Assembly (NCBI RefSeq): GCF_964204865.1
Contig: NC_135259.1
Span: forward strand, 3,100,001-3,164,000
From: Styela clava
Lineage: Eukaryota; Chordata; Ascidiacea; Stolidobranchia; Styelidae
Length of the DNA stretch: 64,000 nt
Reading direction: 5' to 3'
The notes below the pieces were generated by a model that was given only the letters and a program-made list of their open reading frames with translations, was not told where the DNA came from and made no database searches. Below are positions 13,441 through 25,511 of the stretch, in pieces (position 1 is the stretch's first letter; each line of letters opens with the position of its first letter). A program made the translations under genes and the position numbers.

Positions 13441-14423
13441 ATGTGAGAGAATTTAGTCAGCCAACTGATCCTAATGCGTGAATTTAAGTACAGACTACAG
13501 TGAGTTTACTTGAAGGAACAAGATCTTGGCATCTACGAAATTGAACGTCAACCTTAATAATTTGGTTTATATTTTACTGTATATAAGCGTCTTATCCAAC
13601 TTAAATTCAACTTCAGCTCATTCTGGTGTTTCATCGATACCTGTCTTCTCAAACTCTCTGGAAATTTTTTAAAACTTTTTCCACTGGGCTGTTGTACATC
13701 AATGTGTACAAATAATATTTTATTATACGGTAGTACGTTATAATCATAATTGAGCAAAATATTCGCCATAGCAAACTTGTTCCATTTGCACACGCTGTTA
13801 ACATAAGATATTCTTTCCACAAGCATCTGTACTGATATATATTTTTTCTATACGTTCATACATATAGTTATAGCAGGACATAACTTTTACGGTTATAAGA
13901 TGGCTCAAAGTGTATAACCTAGTTTTCTTCGTAAATATCATGTATTCAAAATAGCGTTACATAGCTATTAGAAATCCGCATATTGCCTTTGAATTTGAAT
14001 AGGACTCTCCCGTTTTATATTATGTGAAAATCAAACATTGGCTACCGATTCAATATTTGCACCGTCATGCCGTTACCTAATCGTCTACATTTGAAGTGGG
14101 ACTTCAGTAAGTTATCTATGTCTCGTTATCGTGAGTTGAAGCTTCAGATTCTGCTATTACTAGGCTTTGTAGTAGTCTGCTGGTCTGATTTTCAGTATTT
14201 CGATCAAATGAAAGCAAATACATATAGGCAGCCTAAACTAAAAAGAAGCAACGTCGATTTCTATCTACAGACGATCATAAGATTGTATCGTGTGTATTAA
14301 GGCAGCTCCAAAAGGCTAATAGTACATTGTGTAATGACTTGTTTTCCCGATGCGCTCATGTCTACACATTTTATGTACATATGCTATCTAACTTAGCCGG
14401 GAGGCTGACTGATCGTTAGTGCG

Positions 14424-14431
14424 TATAAAAG
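14424..14431 (+). promoter_or_regulatory. TATA box of GST 1
   Basis: TATAAAAG lies about 215 bp before the ATG and is conserved in the duplicate at 20799-20806 with the same following 'taac'. Between it and the ATG, 'cttttcag' (about 20 bp before ATG) resembles a 3' splice site. An equivalent 'gcttcag' occurs before GST 2, so a 5'-UTR intron is likely. Confidence 0.6.
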
Positions 14432-14639
14432 TAACTGAGAATTATATAAATAACTGTAGAGATGTTAGCTGTGATTTCAATCGGTTTGGAAATAAGCTTG
14501 ATTTTATAAGGGAATGGTCGTTTTTGATTTTAGGCAGTGAGACAGAACAATTTTGCAATAAACTGTGAGTTTCAAAATGTTAAATTTGATATGTTGATAT
14601 TTTTATATCACTTTTCAGTCTGTAAATTAACTATAGACA

Positions 14640-15567
14640 ATGGGTAAATTTGTCATCACGTACTGGGATCTACGGGGGTTTGCTGAGCCCGCAAGAATGC
14701 TTTTAGAGTATGGTGGAATAGAATATGAAAATAGACTTGTGACCGATGGACAAAAATGGTTTGCCGAAAAGTTCAGTTTGGGAATGGATTTCCCGAATCT
14801 TCCCTACATAATTGATGGTGACGTCAAACTCACCGAGAGTTGGGCTATTTACAGGTAATTGAATTTGACATGAGCTCCGGTACTATTTTTAGATTCATTT
14901 ACATAAAATGTTTATTTTAATGAAAATACTAAACACGTCTGGACCACAGACCTTAAATATTTTTCAATGATATTCCAATTAGAAACATTATCGTCCGATT
15001 AGCTAGTTTTCCGCTATTCCGATTTAATATATTAAATTGGTCTTACTTTTTGTCAATTCTGTCAAATCATATTTTGTCTTGTCAAATCGTAGTCGATGTT
15101 ATCATCGTGGGCAATTTTTTTTTAGATATCTTGGGAAAAAATTTAATCTGTTTCCAACATCGGAAGAAGACCAACGACAGGCAGATATGCTTCAAGGAGT
15201 GATAAACGACATCAGAGTCGGATTTGTCAGATATATATATGGCGCCGATCTTTATGAGAAAATCGATGAGCTCCGTAAGAACCAATCTGGAAAAGTAGAT
15301 TTGATGGAAAAATATTTGAAAGATCGGAAATTTCTGATAGGAAACGACTTGTCTTTCCTTGATTTTGCTTTGTTTGAAACCTTCGACCATCATCGTCTAT
15401 TTTTCACCGATATTTTTGACCAGTCACCCAATATTCAAAATTACATGAAAAGATTTGAATCACTACCGAGAATTGCTAACTATCTGAGTTCTGCCAGATA
15501 CAAGAAGTTCCCAATAAATGGTTCAATGGCTTCATGGGGTGGGCAAAAGGAAAACGACAGAAAATAG
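14640..15567 (+). CDS. Mu-class glutathione S-transferase, GST 1 (two exons)
   Basis: Exons 14640-14854 and 15126-15567, 218 aa; the intron splits an Arg codon (AG|gtaatt ... tttag|A, phase 2). The N-terminal thioredoxin-fold domain has the Mu signature: Tyr8-Trp9 (YWDLRG, catalytic Tyr), Trp40, Lys44, the cis-Pro loop FPNLPYIIDG (52-61) and Glu66-Ser67. The helical C-terminal domain has DLSFLDFALFETFDHHRLFF, and it ends ASWGGQKENDRK, like the WGNK end of vertebrate Mu enzymes (~218 aa). Family role: cytosolic dimer conjugating glutathione to electrophiles. The usual Gln of the Gln-Ser pair is Glu here, as in all three forward-strand copies. An AATAAA follows at 15659. A TATA box lies upstream, and the closest relative is GST 2. 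Confidence 0.95.
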
Positions 15568-17411
15568 ACGTCGTCTGTCCAAACAAACATAGAACCCAGT
15601 CGAAAATTCCTATTTTAATTCCGAATATCAATATTTATATTAATTATTCTCAAAAAAAAATAAAAATATTTCCTGAAATACATGTCTCATAACTGATATT
15701 CGGATTAGCTGATAGATTTAATTTTAAGAATTTGTTTGGAATAAAAATCAAAAAGTGCAAAACCAGAGAGTATTTGATATTATGTCTGAAGTATAGAGTG
15801 GAAATCTTTTGCGACAATGTGTATTATTTTTATTGTGCTAATAAACGCTTCGATTTATCTGTTATTTATGATGATAGTACTTTTATAGAAGACTAACAAG
15901 TGGGGAAGACTAACAAAAGTTGTAAAAATGGACAGTATTTACCACTTACTTTTAGTGATAGGCAGAAGATATGAAAAAGGTGTATTGCTATGAAAGAGGT
16001 ATAGTTGAAAATCGTTCAATAAATTATTTCGCCGCTTGAATTTCTTCTCAGGAGCTTCGTGACAGTAAGCCAAATCTTCATCAGTAGCTGCCCACGTATG
16101 TCTTCTTTTAAATGTTGCTGCGAAAAAATTCCAAAAATATTTATTAGTTTAAAACAAAATGTCTGCATTCCCCGCATTGGATGAATAACGTTTGTGGTTT
16201 AGGAAACATCTACCTTGTAAAACGTAATTGATATCTGAACAGCAAACGTTTTCAAGAAGAGTGCAATCTTGATGAGGTTGAAATTAGTCAAAAAAGGATA
16301 ATGAAATGAAAAAAATATATAGTCATCCATTATAAATTGAAAGTAACCCTAATATAAAAACGCAGCTAATGTTGCTCGAAATATTTCTCAGAATGTCTGA
16401 TTGTCACTCTGATCTGACCGTTTTCGGGTGAGGACGTGATACTGGATTATGGAATAAGCATGTTTCGGACTAAAACATTAAAAATTCGTCCAAACGTAGA
16501 TCCTCCGGTGGAACATTTTAATTTAAAACTTGGAAAGAAGATGAGAGTAAACTTAGCTGCTCAGGTATTTAGTCATACTGTAAGCTGAGAACTGAAAACG
16601 CCTTTTTACCTCAGGTGACGCTGTGAACATTCTTTGCAAAAATTGAGTAAATCTAATGTACAAAAGTAGTAATTAACTAACTGTCATCTGATGGATCGAA
16701 ACCGATGTCAAATGTCAGGACAAATGTGAATAAAAACATTGATGCTATGCTGAAATTTTAGTTCCCATAAAAATAACCTTCAATTATTTTTATGCATATA
16801 TCTTTCCATACCAAAGGTTTGTTCCTTACGTGCATTGTGGCCCCCGTAAGTATGCGAGTTTGACACATCGGTTCTACGTCACCATATTCCAGAGACAATC
16901 TTGCTCTCACACTACAATCTATCAGGACCGGTAAACGAGTACGAATTTATCAATATAGTTATATGCGGTTATAAAATATGAGATATGATAACAAATTGTA
17001 TAAAAAAAAACAGTAAAATCAGTTTTCTAAAAAAAATTCTAAGTAAAAGAGGATATCTCAAATTATTTTTTAAGAAATATAAACTAGTATTGAAAGTAGT
17101 AGCAATATCCGAGCGGAAATTTCTCATTTTTAAATGGCTCCGCGGAAAAATCTGACGTATGTGAGAAGAATTCAATATCGAGGTTGTATAAACCAAAGAA
17201 CACCATAGGCTAATTTCTATTTTGGAGACACTAATATTAAGGTCAACACAAGATGTTAAGAGAACTAAGGCGATAGTGAAAGTGAATGGTAAGTAAATGG
17301 GCGTTTTATATGAGTATTCCATATACAATAATCCTAGAATAGGCATGTCGGATGTAACAGATTGGTGAAAATAAACGGTATATGAAGATATTGTATACTA
17401 TGAATGCTAAA
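15568..17411. other. GST 1 3' flank and intergenic DNA
   Basis: Up to about 16400 it is part of the duplicated segment, with AATAAA at 15659-15664. The remainder is AT-rich. An open frame on the minus strand (16969-17346) is hydrophobic and low in complexity, with no family match I can recognise. Confidence 0.5.
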
Positions 17412-17419
17412 GAAAATTG

Positions 17420-17656
17420 GGGGCTCCCGAAGTATGCGAACCAAGATGGCGGACATCGGAATGTAATATGTGTACTAGGTTAGGGTTAGGCCATAATTTT
17501 AGGTGTAAATACTACGGGAGGCTCTTGGCTAGTCTTCGAACTGATAATAGGACTAAAATAAGGAAAATTGGAAAAAAAATTATCGCCTAACCCTAACCCG
17601 TTACCGGTGTTACGTTCCGATGTCCGCCATCTTGGTTCGCATACTTCGGGAGCACC
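17420..17656. mobile_element. 237-bp MITE with long inverted ends and 8-bp duplication
   Basis: The ends GGGGCTCCCGAAGTATGCG and CGCATACTTCGGGAGCACC belong to ~46-bp inverted repeats that also contain CCAAGATGGCGGAC. Subterminal 'ggttagggttagg' and 'cctaaccctaacc' mirror each other further in. The direct repeat gaaaattg flanks it exactly (17412-17419, 17657-17664). There is no coding capacity. A partial relative seems to lie around 28370-28451 (gcactcccgtag, aggttagggttag). Confidence 0.9.
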
Positions 17657-18055
17657 GAAAATTGTATTTTCTTGTCTAGTTTACATGTGTGACGTACACT
17701 TATTCTTGTGTACAGATTCATTGTTTTTGTATTTAGAAGCGCTATTTTTTTTTAATTTTCGCTCATGATTATTTTGTTAATCATTTATTGCCTTAATGAA
17801 TCTTGCTTGTAGAGGCATTTATCTCAGACAAAGGATGTTGAAAACCGCGCGTTTTCCTAGTGGCAAACAACCGGTCGCTCTTAGATATTATTATTTATGA
17901 TGCACATGCAATGTCATGTATAATTTAACTGAACTGCAGCAAGTGTCGTTATAGAAAACCACAATTGCTTAGTAAATGACGAACCAAATTTCGCATTACT
18001 GCCTGCGTTAATTGGCAGTCATCTATTAATCGCATACAGGCAAATGGTTCTAAAT

Positions 18056-19349
18056 CAGTGGTCGGCAACCTTTTTCAAGTGACGAACCGGTAATGCCTGA
18101 CCAAAATCTTGGCGGACCATCTCTATACAAACGAACTAAGCCTATGCAATAAATTGAACGCACAATGAAATTTATGTTGACAATATGCTAAAAACGACGG
18201 TGATGCTATTTAACGCGATATCTGTATTTGTTTGATGGCTATTAACTGTTCCCATATTGGAGAACAATTGACCCAGCATTATTGCAACATACTGACTTGA
18301 CAATTGTTTATGAAGTCAGACATGCTGCTCAATAGTGTTGTGCAGTGGTCGGCAAACTTCATGTACTTGCTGGCCAAGTATACACATTTTCGGTAGCGCG
18401 CGGGCCGCAATATTTCTATTTCCGCCTTCGAACAATCGCTACATTAATTGAACTTCAATGGCGCATTCGCATTGATGCCCTTCTATTGCTGTGTTTAAAG
18501 CCTGGCCCAATGGGATGTGTATGTGGCGTTTTTTAATATATTATCCAACAATACATTGTTTTTATTTACTTATTATCAATGTGAAAAATGATGTTTTCAT
18601 GGCAACTGGTCGACCAAATGATGATCTGACAGGCGAGTACGGAATTTATTCTAAGTGTAATGCATTTTAGATAAAGCTGCTTAAGGCCATATACTCTTCC
18701 GTCCGTGCACATTACACCTTTTGCACTAACGAACAGATGAGCTGTGGCGCAGTCTCGGGATCGAATTTTCGGCGACTAGTTCCATAACGAGTTTAACATT
18801 AAAACCCTTACCAACAGCGATGCTGACTGGGTATATCGAGCAAAACGTAAATATATACTGAGCAAACCGGTTTTGGAATGCGCAAGAAAGAAAAATATTT
18901 TTCCGTTCAAGAACTTGGGAATGCTCGACCCTCGTCGCTCCGTTTCCCAGGCATTTTTAATTTTTCAAAATCAAAGTTAGCTCGAACGATATACAACCAA
19001 CGCTACTTATTACAAAACAAGCACTGTACATTAGCACTTATTACCACATAAATCCGTGTAGAGACAATAATAAATTTAGAATCAATTTTGGTTTTATGTA
19101 TTAAATGTCGGGTTGTTCGAAGGCCGCAACAAATTAGCTCACGGTCCACATTTGGTCCGCAGTTTTGCCGACCCCTGGCGTTGTGTTGGTCTGGTTTACT
19201 GTTGTGTTGGGTGCTGTTTTTTAGTCGTAGGGTTTGTGGTTAGATTGTAGAGGTTATATTACGGCCTTGTCCGTTTTTGCGTCACCTCTCTGCGGACCGG
19301 CAATAACCTTTCCGCGGACCAGCGATGGGCCGCGGCCCGGTGGTTGCTG
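18056..19349. mobile_element. hAT-type MITE (outer of a nested pair)
   Basis: It starts CAGTGGTCGGCAACC at 18056 and ends GGTGGTTGCTG at 19349, flanked by a perfect 8-bp duplication ttctaaat (18048-18055 and 19350-19357). Subterminal 'gaaccggtaatgcc' and 'ggaccggcaataac' mirror each other. It is interrupted by a second element at 18343-19177, so its own length was about 450 bp. Confidence 0.9.
18343..19177. mobile_element. hAT-type MITE inserted into the outer one
   Basis: Ends CAGTGGTCGGCAAAC and GTTTTGCCGACCCCTG; target duplication gtgttgtg (18335-18342) / gcgttgtg (19178-19185), 7 of 8 alike. 835 bp, no transposase. It is related to the shorter element at 29154-29483 (same ends and 'cggcccgc' interior). 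Confidence 0.9.
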
Positions 19350-20798
19350 TTCTAAATGATAATCTTAAATAAATGCTTCTACTTGAGGTGAACTTAATCA
19401 CAGAACGTGCAAGAATGTGTATTTCTGATTGTGAAGGATCTGAACTACCATGGAATGTTACCGATGCTTTTTTACAGTCTGATTTACATCGGTTCATATA
19501 AGCTCAAGATTTATAATCCAAGTCAAATTGAATATTAGTTATTATCAGCTGCTTGTCAAAATCATATATAAGAAACCATAAGCTCATTATCTCGTTTACA
19601 ACACAATCAAGGAAATTTTAAGGTGGCGCAACCAATTAAAAAAAACAGTGCCTTCTAGTAAGATGAGAAACCAAGGTCGGATGTGAGAAAATGTAGACAG
19701 TTAATTGACCTGGTGCGCGAATTTAAATTGTACAGGGATTTCACTTGAAGGCGCATTGAGCTCAGCATATACGAAATAGAATAGAAACCCTAATCATTTG
19801 GTTTATATGTTGCAATATTTATAGCGTATTTTCCAACTACCTTCATTCCTTTAAATTCTATCATTCGATACTCATTTTCTCACAAATTCTCGGAAATTTT
19901 CATAAAACTTTCTTACTATGTAAAATAGATCTGGGCTTTTTTATCAGTCACAATTCATTTTTTTTAAATCGGTAGCCTGCTATTACCCGTGCATCTGCAT
20001 TAGTATCCGCATAAGGCGAAAATTCAAGTGTTTTTAAGTTATTTCTATTTGTTCACAATATCATGGAATGCGATTATTTTAAGAGTTATTAGAAGGCTTG
20101 AAAAGTGTATAAGCTGACTTTTTTTCTGGCGTTATATCTATTTAAGATTCATTTAGATATCGGGTGTCGTCACGTTCGTTGATAAATAGGGCACTCCCGG
20201 CACTGACTGTTGACATCACGAGAAAATTAAACATTAGATATACGCGATTCAATATTTGCACGCCATGCCGTTACCTTCTCGTCTACAATTAAAGTGGAAT
20301 TTCAGAAAGTTTCCGAAGTCTCGTTATTGCGAGTTGGAGACTTGCAATCTGTACCATCGGGCTATGTTGTAATTTGCTCAACTACTTTTTCGTATTTCAA
20401 TCAAATACAAAGCAGATGGAGAGTATAGGCTTATTAATTTATCAAGAGTTATACTAAATAGTAGACACGTCGAGTAAATAAGGCAGGCAAGCGAAAGATT
20501 GTTTTGTGTGTAAATATACTTAAGAGCAAATGTCCGCGGGTGGCATGTATATAGGCGCATGCTAAAATCTGTGAGTGCAAATGTTCGTACAAAATTTTGC
20601 GGATACAAATGTCCTGGGTGCAATCTATGAGTGAAAATGTGATGTCTCTAGAAGGCAGCGATTCTAATATTACGATAGCTTCTCAAGTACAGTGTATTGT
20701 GCAACGACTTGTTCTTCTAAATGTGTTCATATGTTAATTCTTTAGTATGGATGCGCTATCAGTCAACAACTTTGGCCTCTTTGGTCGCTAGCGCTTAT

Positions 20799-20806
20799 TA
20801 TAAAAG
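20799..20806 (+). promoter_or_regulatory. TATA box of GST 2
   Basis: TATAAAAG followed by 'taac', in the same relative place as the GST 1 box, about 230 bp before the ATG. Conservation between two otherwise indel-rich flanks supports function. Confidence 0.6.
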
Positions 20807-21029
20807 TAACACAGATTTGTATCAATTACAAAAAATATATTGGTTATGAGTTTCAGATGGTTTGGAAAAAAGCTAGATTTTACACGAGGGAAAAGAGAAT
20901 GAGACATTTTGCTTGTAGTCAGTAAAAGAACTCACATTTTGCCAATTAAACTATTGGCTCCGAAACTTTAAATTATCGTGCCTGAAATATTTTTATATTT
21001 CGCTTCAGGTTGTAAAAAAGCTATAGAAA

Positions 21030-21925
21030 ATGGGTAAATTGGTCTTCACTTACTGGGACTTACGGGGAATTGCAGAACCAGCAAGAATGCTTTTAGAGTA
21101 TGGTGGAATAGAATATGAAGATAGACGTATGAGTGTGAGCGACCACCCGAAATGGCTTGTTGAAAAGTTCAGTTTGGGACTGGATTTCCCGAATCTTCCC
21201 TACATAATTGATGGTGACGTCAAACTCTCCGAGAGTTGGGCTATTTATAGGTAATTAAATTTGATATGCGTTCCGATACTATTTTTAGATTCATTGACAT
21301 AAAACCAATGATTTTTTTAATAAAAATAGTTGAAATATTCGACAGCTAACCTCAACTTTTTTAATATTTTTTAATCAAATTCCAATTAGAAATTTATCAT
21401 CCGACTAGTTTTTTGCCTGATTTAATGTGATAAATTCGAATTCTTGAAAACTTAATTTTGTTAAATTAAATATTGTTTTCCAGATATATTGGCAAAAAAA
21501 TCAGTCTGTTTCCAGCATCGGAAGAAGACCAACGACAGGCAGATATGCTTCAAGGAGTGATAAACGATATCAGAGTCGGACTTATCAGATTTATGTATGA
21601 TGCCGATCTCTATAAAAAAATCGATGAGCTCCGTAAGAACCAATCTGAAAAAGTAGATTTGATAGAAAAATATTTGAAAAGTCGAAAATTTCTGATAGGA
21701 AACGACTTGTCTTATCTCGATTTTGCTTTGTTTGAAACTTTCGACCAACACCGTCTATTTTTTACCGATATTTTTGACCAATCACCTAATATTCAAAATT
21801 ACATGGAAAGATTTGAATCACTGCCGCCAATTGCTAACTACTTGAGTTCTTCCAGATACAACAAGTTTCCAATAACGGCTCCAATGGCTACATGGGGTGG
21901 GCAAAAGGAAAACGACAGAAAATAG
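21030..21925 (+). CDS. Mu-class glutathione S-transferase, GST 2 (two exons)
   Basis: Exons 21030-21250 and 21484-21925, 220 aa; phase-2 intron at the same Arg codon as GST 1 (AG|gtaatt ... ccag|A). Key residues: Tyr8-Trp9, Trp42, Lys46, FPNLPYIIDG, then Ser-Glu-Ser where Mu enzymes usually have Thr-Gln-Ser. It is two residues longer than GST 1 in the loop before Trp42 (SVSDHPKW). The C-terminal half has DLSYLDFALFETFDQHRLFF and ends ATWGGQKENDRK. It is the closest relative of GST 1 and arose with it by segmental duplication. An AATAAA lies at 22094-22099. Expected role: cytosolic glutathione conjugation. Confidence 0.95.
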
Positions 21926-24064
21926 TTGGTAAATCACGCCGAGGGCAACGTAGAAAATTTGTATTACAACCCGAATATCAATCTTTGTTGTATTTGTAAT
22001 ATGATAGTAATTAAAATATTTCCTGAAATATTATTGGTTTTATTTTATTGATATTTTTTGGTCAATTCCGTATGAAAATTTCAATTGAGTTTGAATAAAA
22101 TCAAAAATAAATAGTGCAAAAGAAAACCGTGCATTGATGGACAAGTATAGTGGAAATCGTTCAATGAGTCGTCAAATTTTACAAATCGAAATTTTAATTC
22201 GGGAGATACGTGCCAACTAGCCCATAATTTATAACTAGCTACGTACGTCAAATTTTTTATATCCTTTTAGATCTTTCAAAGTACATTATGTAGGCATTAT
22301 GCCTACTTTATCTGCTTTTAAGTGTGGTCTGTGGTATGTATCAAAGAAATATTTCTAAAACATTCAGTGGTATTGAACATAATGCCCGTCATTCATCGCA
22401 TTGTATAAATAACGCGGTTTTGTGGTTCACGAAACAGCGAAAAAAAAGTGTGCAAACGTGGCGGAGTCAGAAACGAAATATAACATTGGTATGGCATATC
22501 TTATTAGGTTATATGATTCAACCTTGACCATGCATACATGATCGATAAGCAAAACTTTCCAATGGAGAGAATACGTGCACTGTATTATGTTATACAAGTG
22601 AAGGCGCGTCAGTATTAAATTGTTACGTCAAACGGTAGCAACCTTGCCGAGTTTGAACTGAGGTAAAATCTTTGATAGTGAAATGAAACATGTTATCCTT
22701 CATCATAATTTGTAACTATAAAATTAAAAACAACTCAAATATAAAACCTCACCTCATGTTGCTCGGAACATTCTCAAAGGTCAACCTTTATATAAGCTCT
22801 ATATTGCATAGCTTGCGATTGGCATCGTATATGACATAATCTTCTTTCATGAATAAATGATGCAACGAGATGCAAACAATCCTACAAATTATATGCTGGT
22901 AGGATTTGTTATGTCTTTGTTTATTTCAAAATGACCCGGTCCCAAAACTAAACGCATGTTTATTCTCATTACCGTTCTACCCAGGGGATATATATATTAT
23001 CGCTCGCTCGCCAACCCCTTCCTGAATACAACGTCCTAAAAAAATCTTCACTATTGTACCCAAGCATTTCCTCCTGATCATTTGTGAGTGCGTTTTGCAT
23101 TTGTGGGCATTTAGACTGATGCAAATTTCATTTACAGAGGTTCATACTACCTATTATATCATCGACGGGTTCAAATAAAATTGCATAGATAAAGGACCCA
23201 GATGTACGTTCAATATATACATCTAAAAGCCGTATTCAGGCTTTTATTTAAAAGGTATTTAATGGGTTTTCAAACAAAACATAACCTTATCTACAAAACT
23301 GCAAATTTTGCCATCCTATAACCTTTGAAAATCATTTTATTTCTATTTAAAGGGCATTTAAATAAAACATAATTTTATCTAGAAACAATTTTGCGTATGT
23401 TTATGCGTTTGAACAATCATATGTACTCATGAACTTGAACAAGAAACAAGAATAATTTTGGTAATCTGTAATTCGTAATATTTTCGTCAAATAATTTTGA
23501 GATGTATTTATGTTATATATGTCATAGCTAGGTAAATCTCAATGCAATGGCTAAGCATATCACGAGCTTTCCAAGCTACCAGTTGCCCCAAACACCAGTA
23601 CTCATCAGCAAATATTTTAGGTAAAATTTTCATTCAAAACATCGAGATTCCCCAAGGAAACAAGCTATAAGACCACATTTTCTTTTCTCAAATTTTTTCG
23701 TTGCACGATTCTTCTATATTTCTGCAGTCAATTCATTTGTTGATCAATTTCAATTGAACTTCTATTTTAAATAAATAATAAAAGCTTTTTGAATTGCTCT
23801 GGGCAATAGAACAAAAAACATCATTGTAATTAGAGATTCTGTTCGATACAAAATAATTACATCCGAGTCACCGATGGAAGCATTTTCAAAGTGTTATATA
23901 CTGTATATACAGAGTATATGTAAATACTAAATTGCCATGTATGGGAATAAAGAATTTGATAGTGTTGGGCGATGCTTGTTAAACGATTTTTCTCGCCCAA
24001 TCAGCAATGAATATTGAAATACGTAAACTATAAAACCCTTCAATATCCGACATGTTATCTAGGC
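21926..24064. other. GST 2 3' flank and intergenic DNA
   Basis: Duplicated flank to about 22800, then AT-rich DNA with no supported gene. The open frame near 22324-22527 has no recognisable feature. Confidence 0.5.
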
Positions 24065-24806
24065 CAGGGTGGTCCAAGGTTGCGAGATTGAAGGGCCGCA
24101 AAGGCATTTAAGGAGGTCTCGCGGGCCGCAGTCGGAGGAAACCCAAAGTGATCAAAACATCGCGAGTTTACTCACTTCAAATATATTTAGGAATGAGAGT
24201 ATACCGTTCTAATCACTTTTTAAGGAAGATATATAAACACTTTATTTATTTTAAAATTGATTTCCTAGAAACATCGTGGTATGTTCGGTATCTTTCCTCG
24301 TGTTTGGTTTTGTAATGTCGCTTAAAATTATATTCTTTCGTGACAGATATTACTTGAAAACACACCAGACACTGTGGTTTAACGTTGTTGTGGGTATGGA
24401 AATACATTTAATCTCGGTTTACTTTTGTCACCTTTCATCTAGACTCATTGTATGATGAATTAATCACTTGTAGCGTGAGCAGGCCTAGTGCCAGCGTCAA
24501 AAAACAACCAAGTCCGTCTAATTTGGGACCTCGGATCCAGATAAAAAAAAAACTGAATCGCGCGGCGCTAAGTAAGCTCTGCGGTTCGTCACTGCTGTCA
24601 CATGGCTAACGCTTGAAAATATAGTGCTTTGACTAAAATAAAGAGAGGCACAAAGCGTTAGAAAAGGGGTTTGAATCTGGGGATATTCCCAGTTGGAATA
24701 GCTGAAAAAAACTCAAAAACGTTCCTCCATTAGATATAAATATACGCCAAAATTGTTCTGTGAGCCGCACGGAATGTATCAGCATGACAGGGCTTGGACC
24801 ACCCTG
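24065..24806. mobile_element. hAT-like non-autonomous element (742 bp)
   Basis: Ends CAGGGTGGTCCAAGGTTGC and GCTTGGACCACCCTG. This is the most complete copy of the family also seen at 4033-4753 and, truncated, in every unit of the minus-strand GST array. A clean target duplication is not visible. No transposase. Confidence 0.8.
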
Positions 24807-25225
24807 GTTATACCTTATCATAAAACTCGCGACTTCGCTGACCACTAGATCGTTTAAATAGTTCATTAGTCTGATTGTGGAAGAAAAAAGAAATTTTTTT
24901 AAAACAAAAATGCAGCAACAAGGAGAATACTAGAAAAAAAAAAAAATTTAAGAAAACGACTCATAGGCCAATTTCGTGTCCAAAAAATGTTTCCGTGTTT
25001 ATTTTTGATAAAAAAGGTTAATATGATACTTGAAGACAAAAATAAGCGAACATTTTGAAGTTTGAGTCGTCTGGTGAACTCGTAATATTTTATTAAACAC
25101 CGATAAACTATATATATATATAAAATTATGCTCTAAAATTTCTGTGGTGCCCCTCTTTGCTTGGTGCCATAAGCACGTGCTTATATTGTTTAATGGGTAA
25201 TCCGGCGCTGATTTGAACCCACCAC
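24807..25225 (-). repeat. Repeat shared with the minus-strand GST array spacers
   Basis: Read on the minus strand from about 25213 (cagcgccggattaccc, 'taagcacgtgctta', 'gcaccaagcaaagagg') this matches 34050-34455 and its equivalents in the array, running up to the adjoining CAGGGTGGTCC end. The two pieces therefore travel as one composite. The 'cagcgccggatta' start resembles another hAT-type end. Confidence 0.75.
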
Positions 25226-25511
25226 AATTGCACCTATAGAAATTTTTAGTCGGTAATTTTAAGGTTGTTTGAACCCATACTAACACTAACCCATGGGTTT
25301 TAGAACCCGCATATAGATTGAACCCGCGGGTATACACATGAGTTCAAATGTACGGTCACCGGTTATTCAGGTACGGGATTGATTTTTAGACTCGGTTCTA
25401 TGTGTGATCAGTCCTATTTGTAGTCCAAAAGAATTTCATGCAAGACATCTTAAAATAATTATCTAAAGTCAAATGTTAAAGACGATTTTGTTGTCTTTAG
25501 TAACTCGCTCA

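Larger units (their letters stand above)
13441..16400 (+). repeat. Segmental duplication, copy 1 (carries GST 1)
   Basis: From 'atgtgagaga' at 13441 this segment aligns with 19681 onward, through an upstream block ('tttggtttatat', 'catgccgttacct'), the TATA box, both coding exons and about 800 bp of 3' flank ('catcc/ttcat...', 'gttgctcg'). Coding parts are most alike; flanks carry many indels, so the duplication is not recent. Confidence 0.8.
19681..22800 (+). repeat. Segmental duplication, copy 2 (carries GST 2)
   Basis: Aligns with 13441-16400: upstream block, TATA box, exons, and 3' flank ('aaatatttcctgaaata', 'tgttgctcgg'). The start-to-start distance between copies is about 6.2-6.4 kb, the difference coming from indels and from the MITEs between the copies. 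Confidence 0.8.

Noticed and set aside
1229-13826. Some twenty short open frames of 60-110 codons on both strands
   Set aside because: No recognisable domain or splice structure; many are hydrophobic AT-derived strings or cross microsatellites and transposon ends.
14067-14300. 77-aa frame with a hydrophobic stretch, as a secreted small protein
   Set aside because: The duplicate at 20263 stops after about 34 codons, and differences between copies mostly change residues, so no sign of selection on the protein.
15082-15393. Minus-strand frames opposite GST exons (also 21461-21751, 27512-27921)
   Set aside because: They are antisense shadows of the GST second exons; similarity between them follows from the sense strand.
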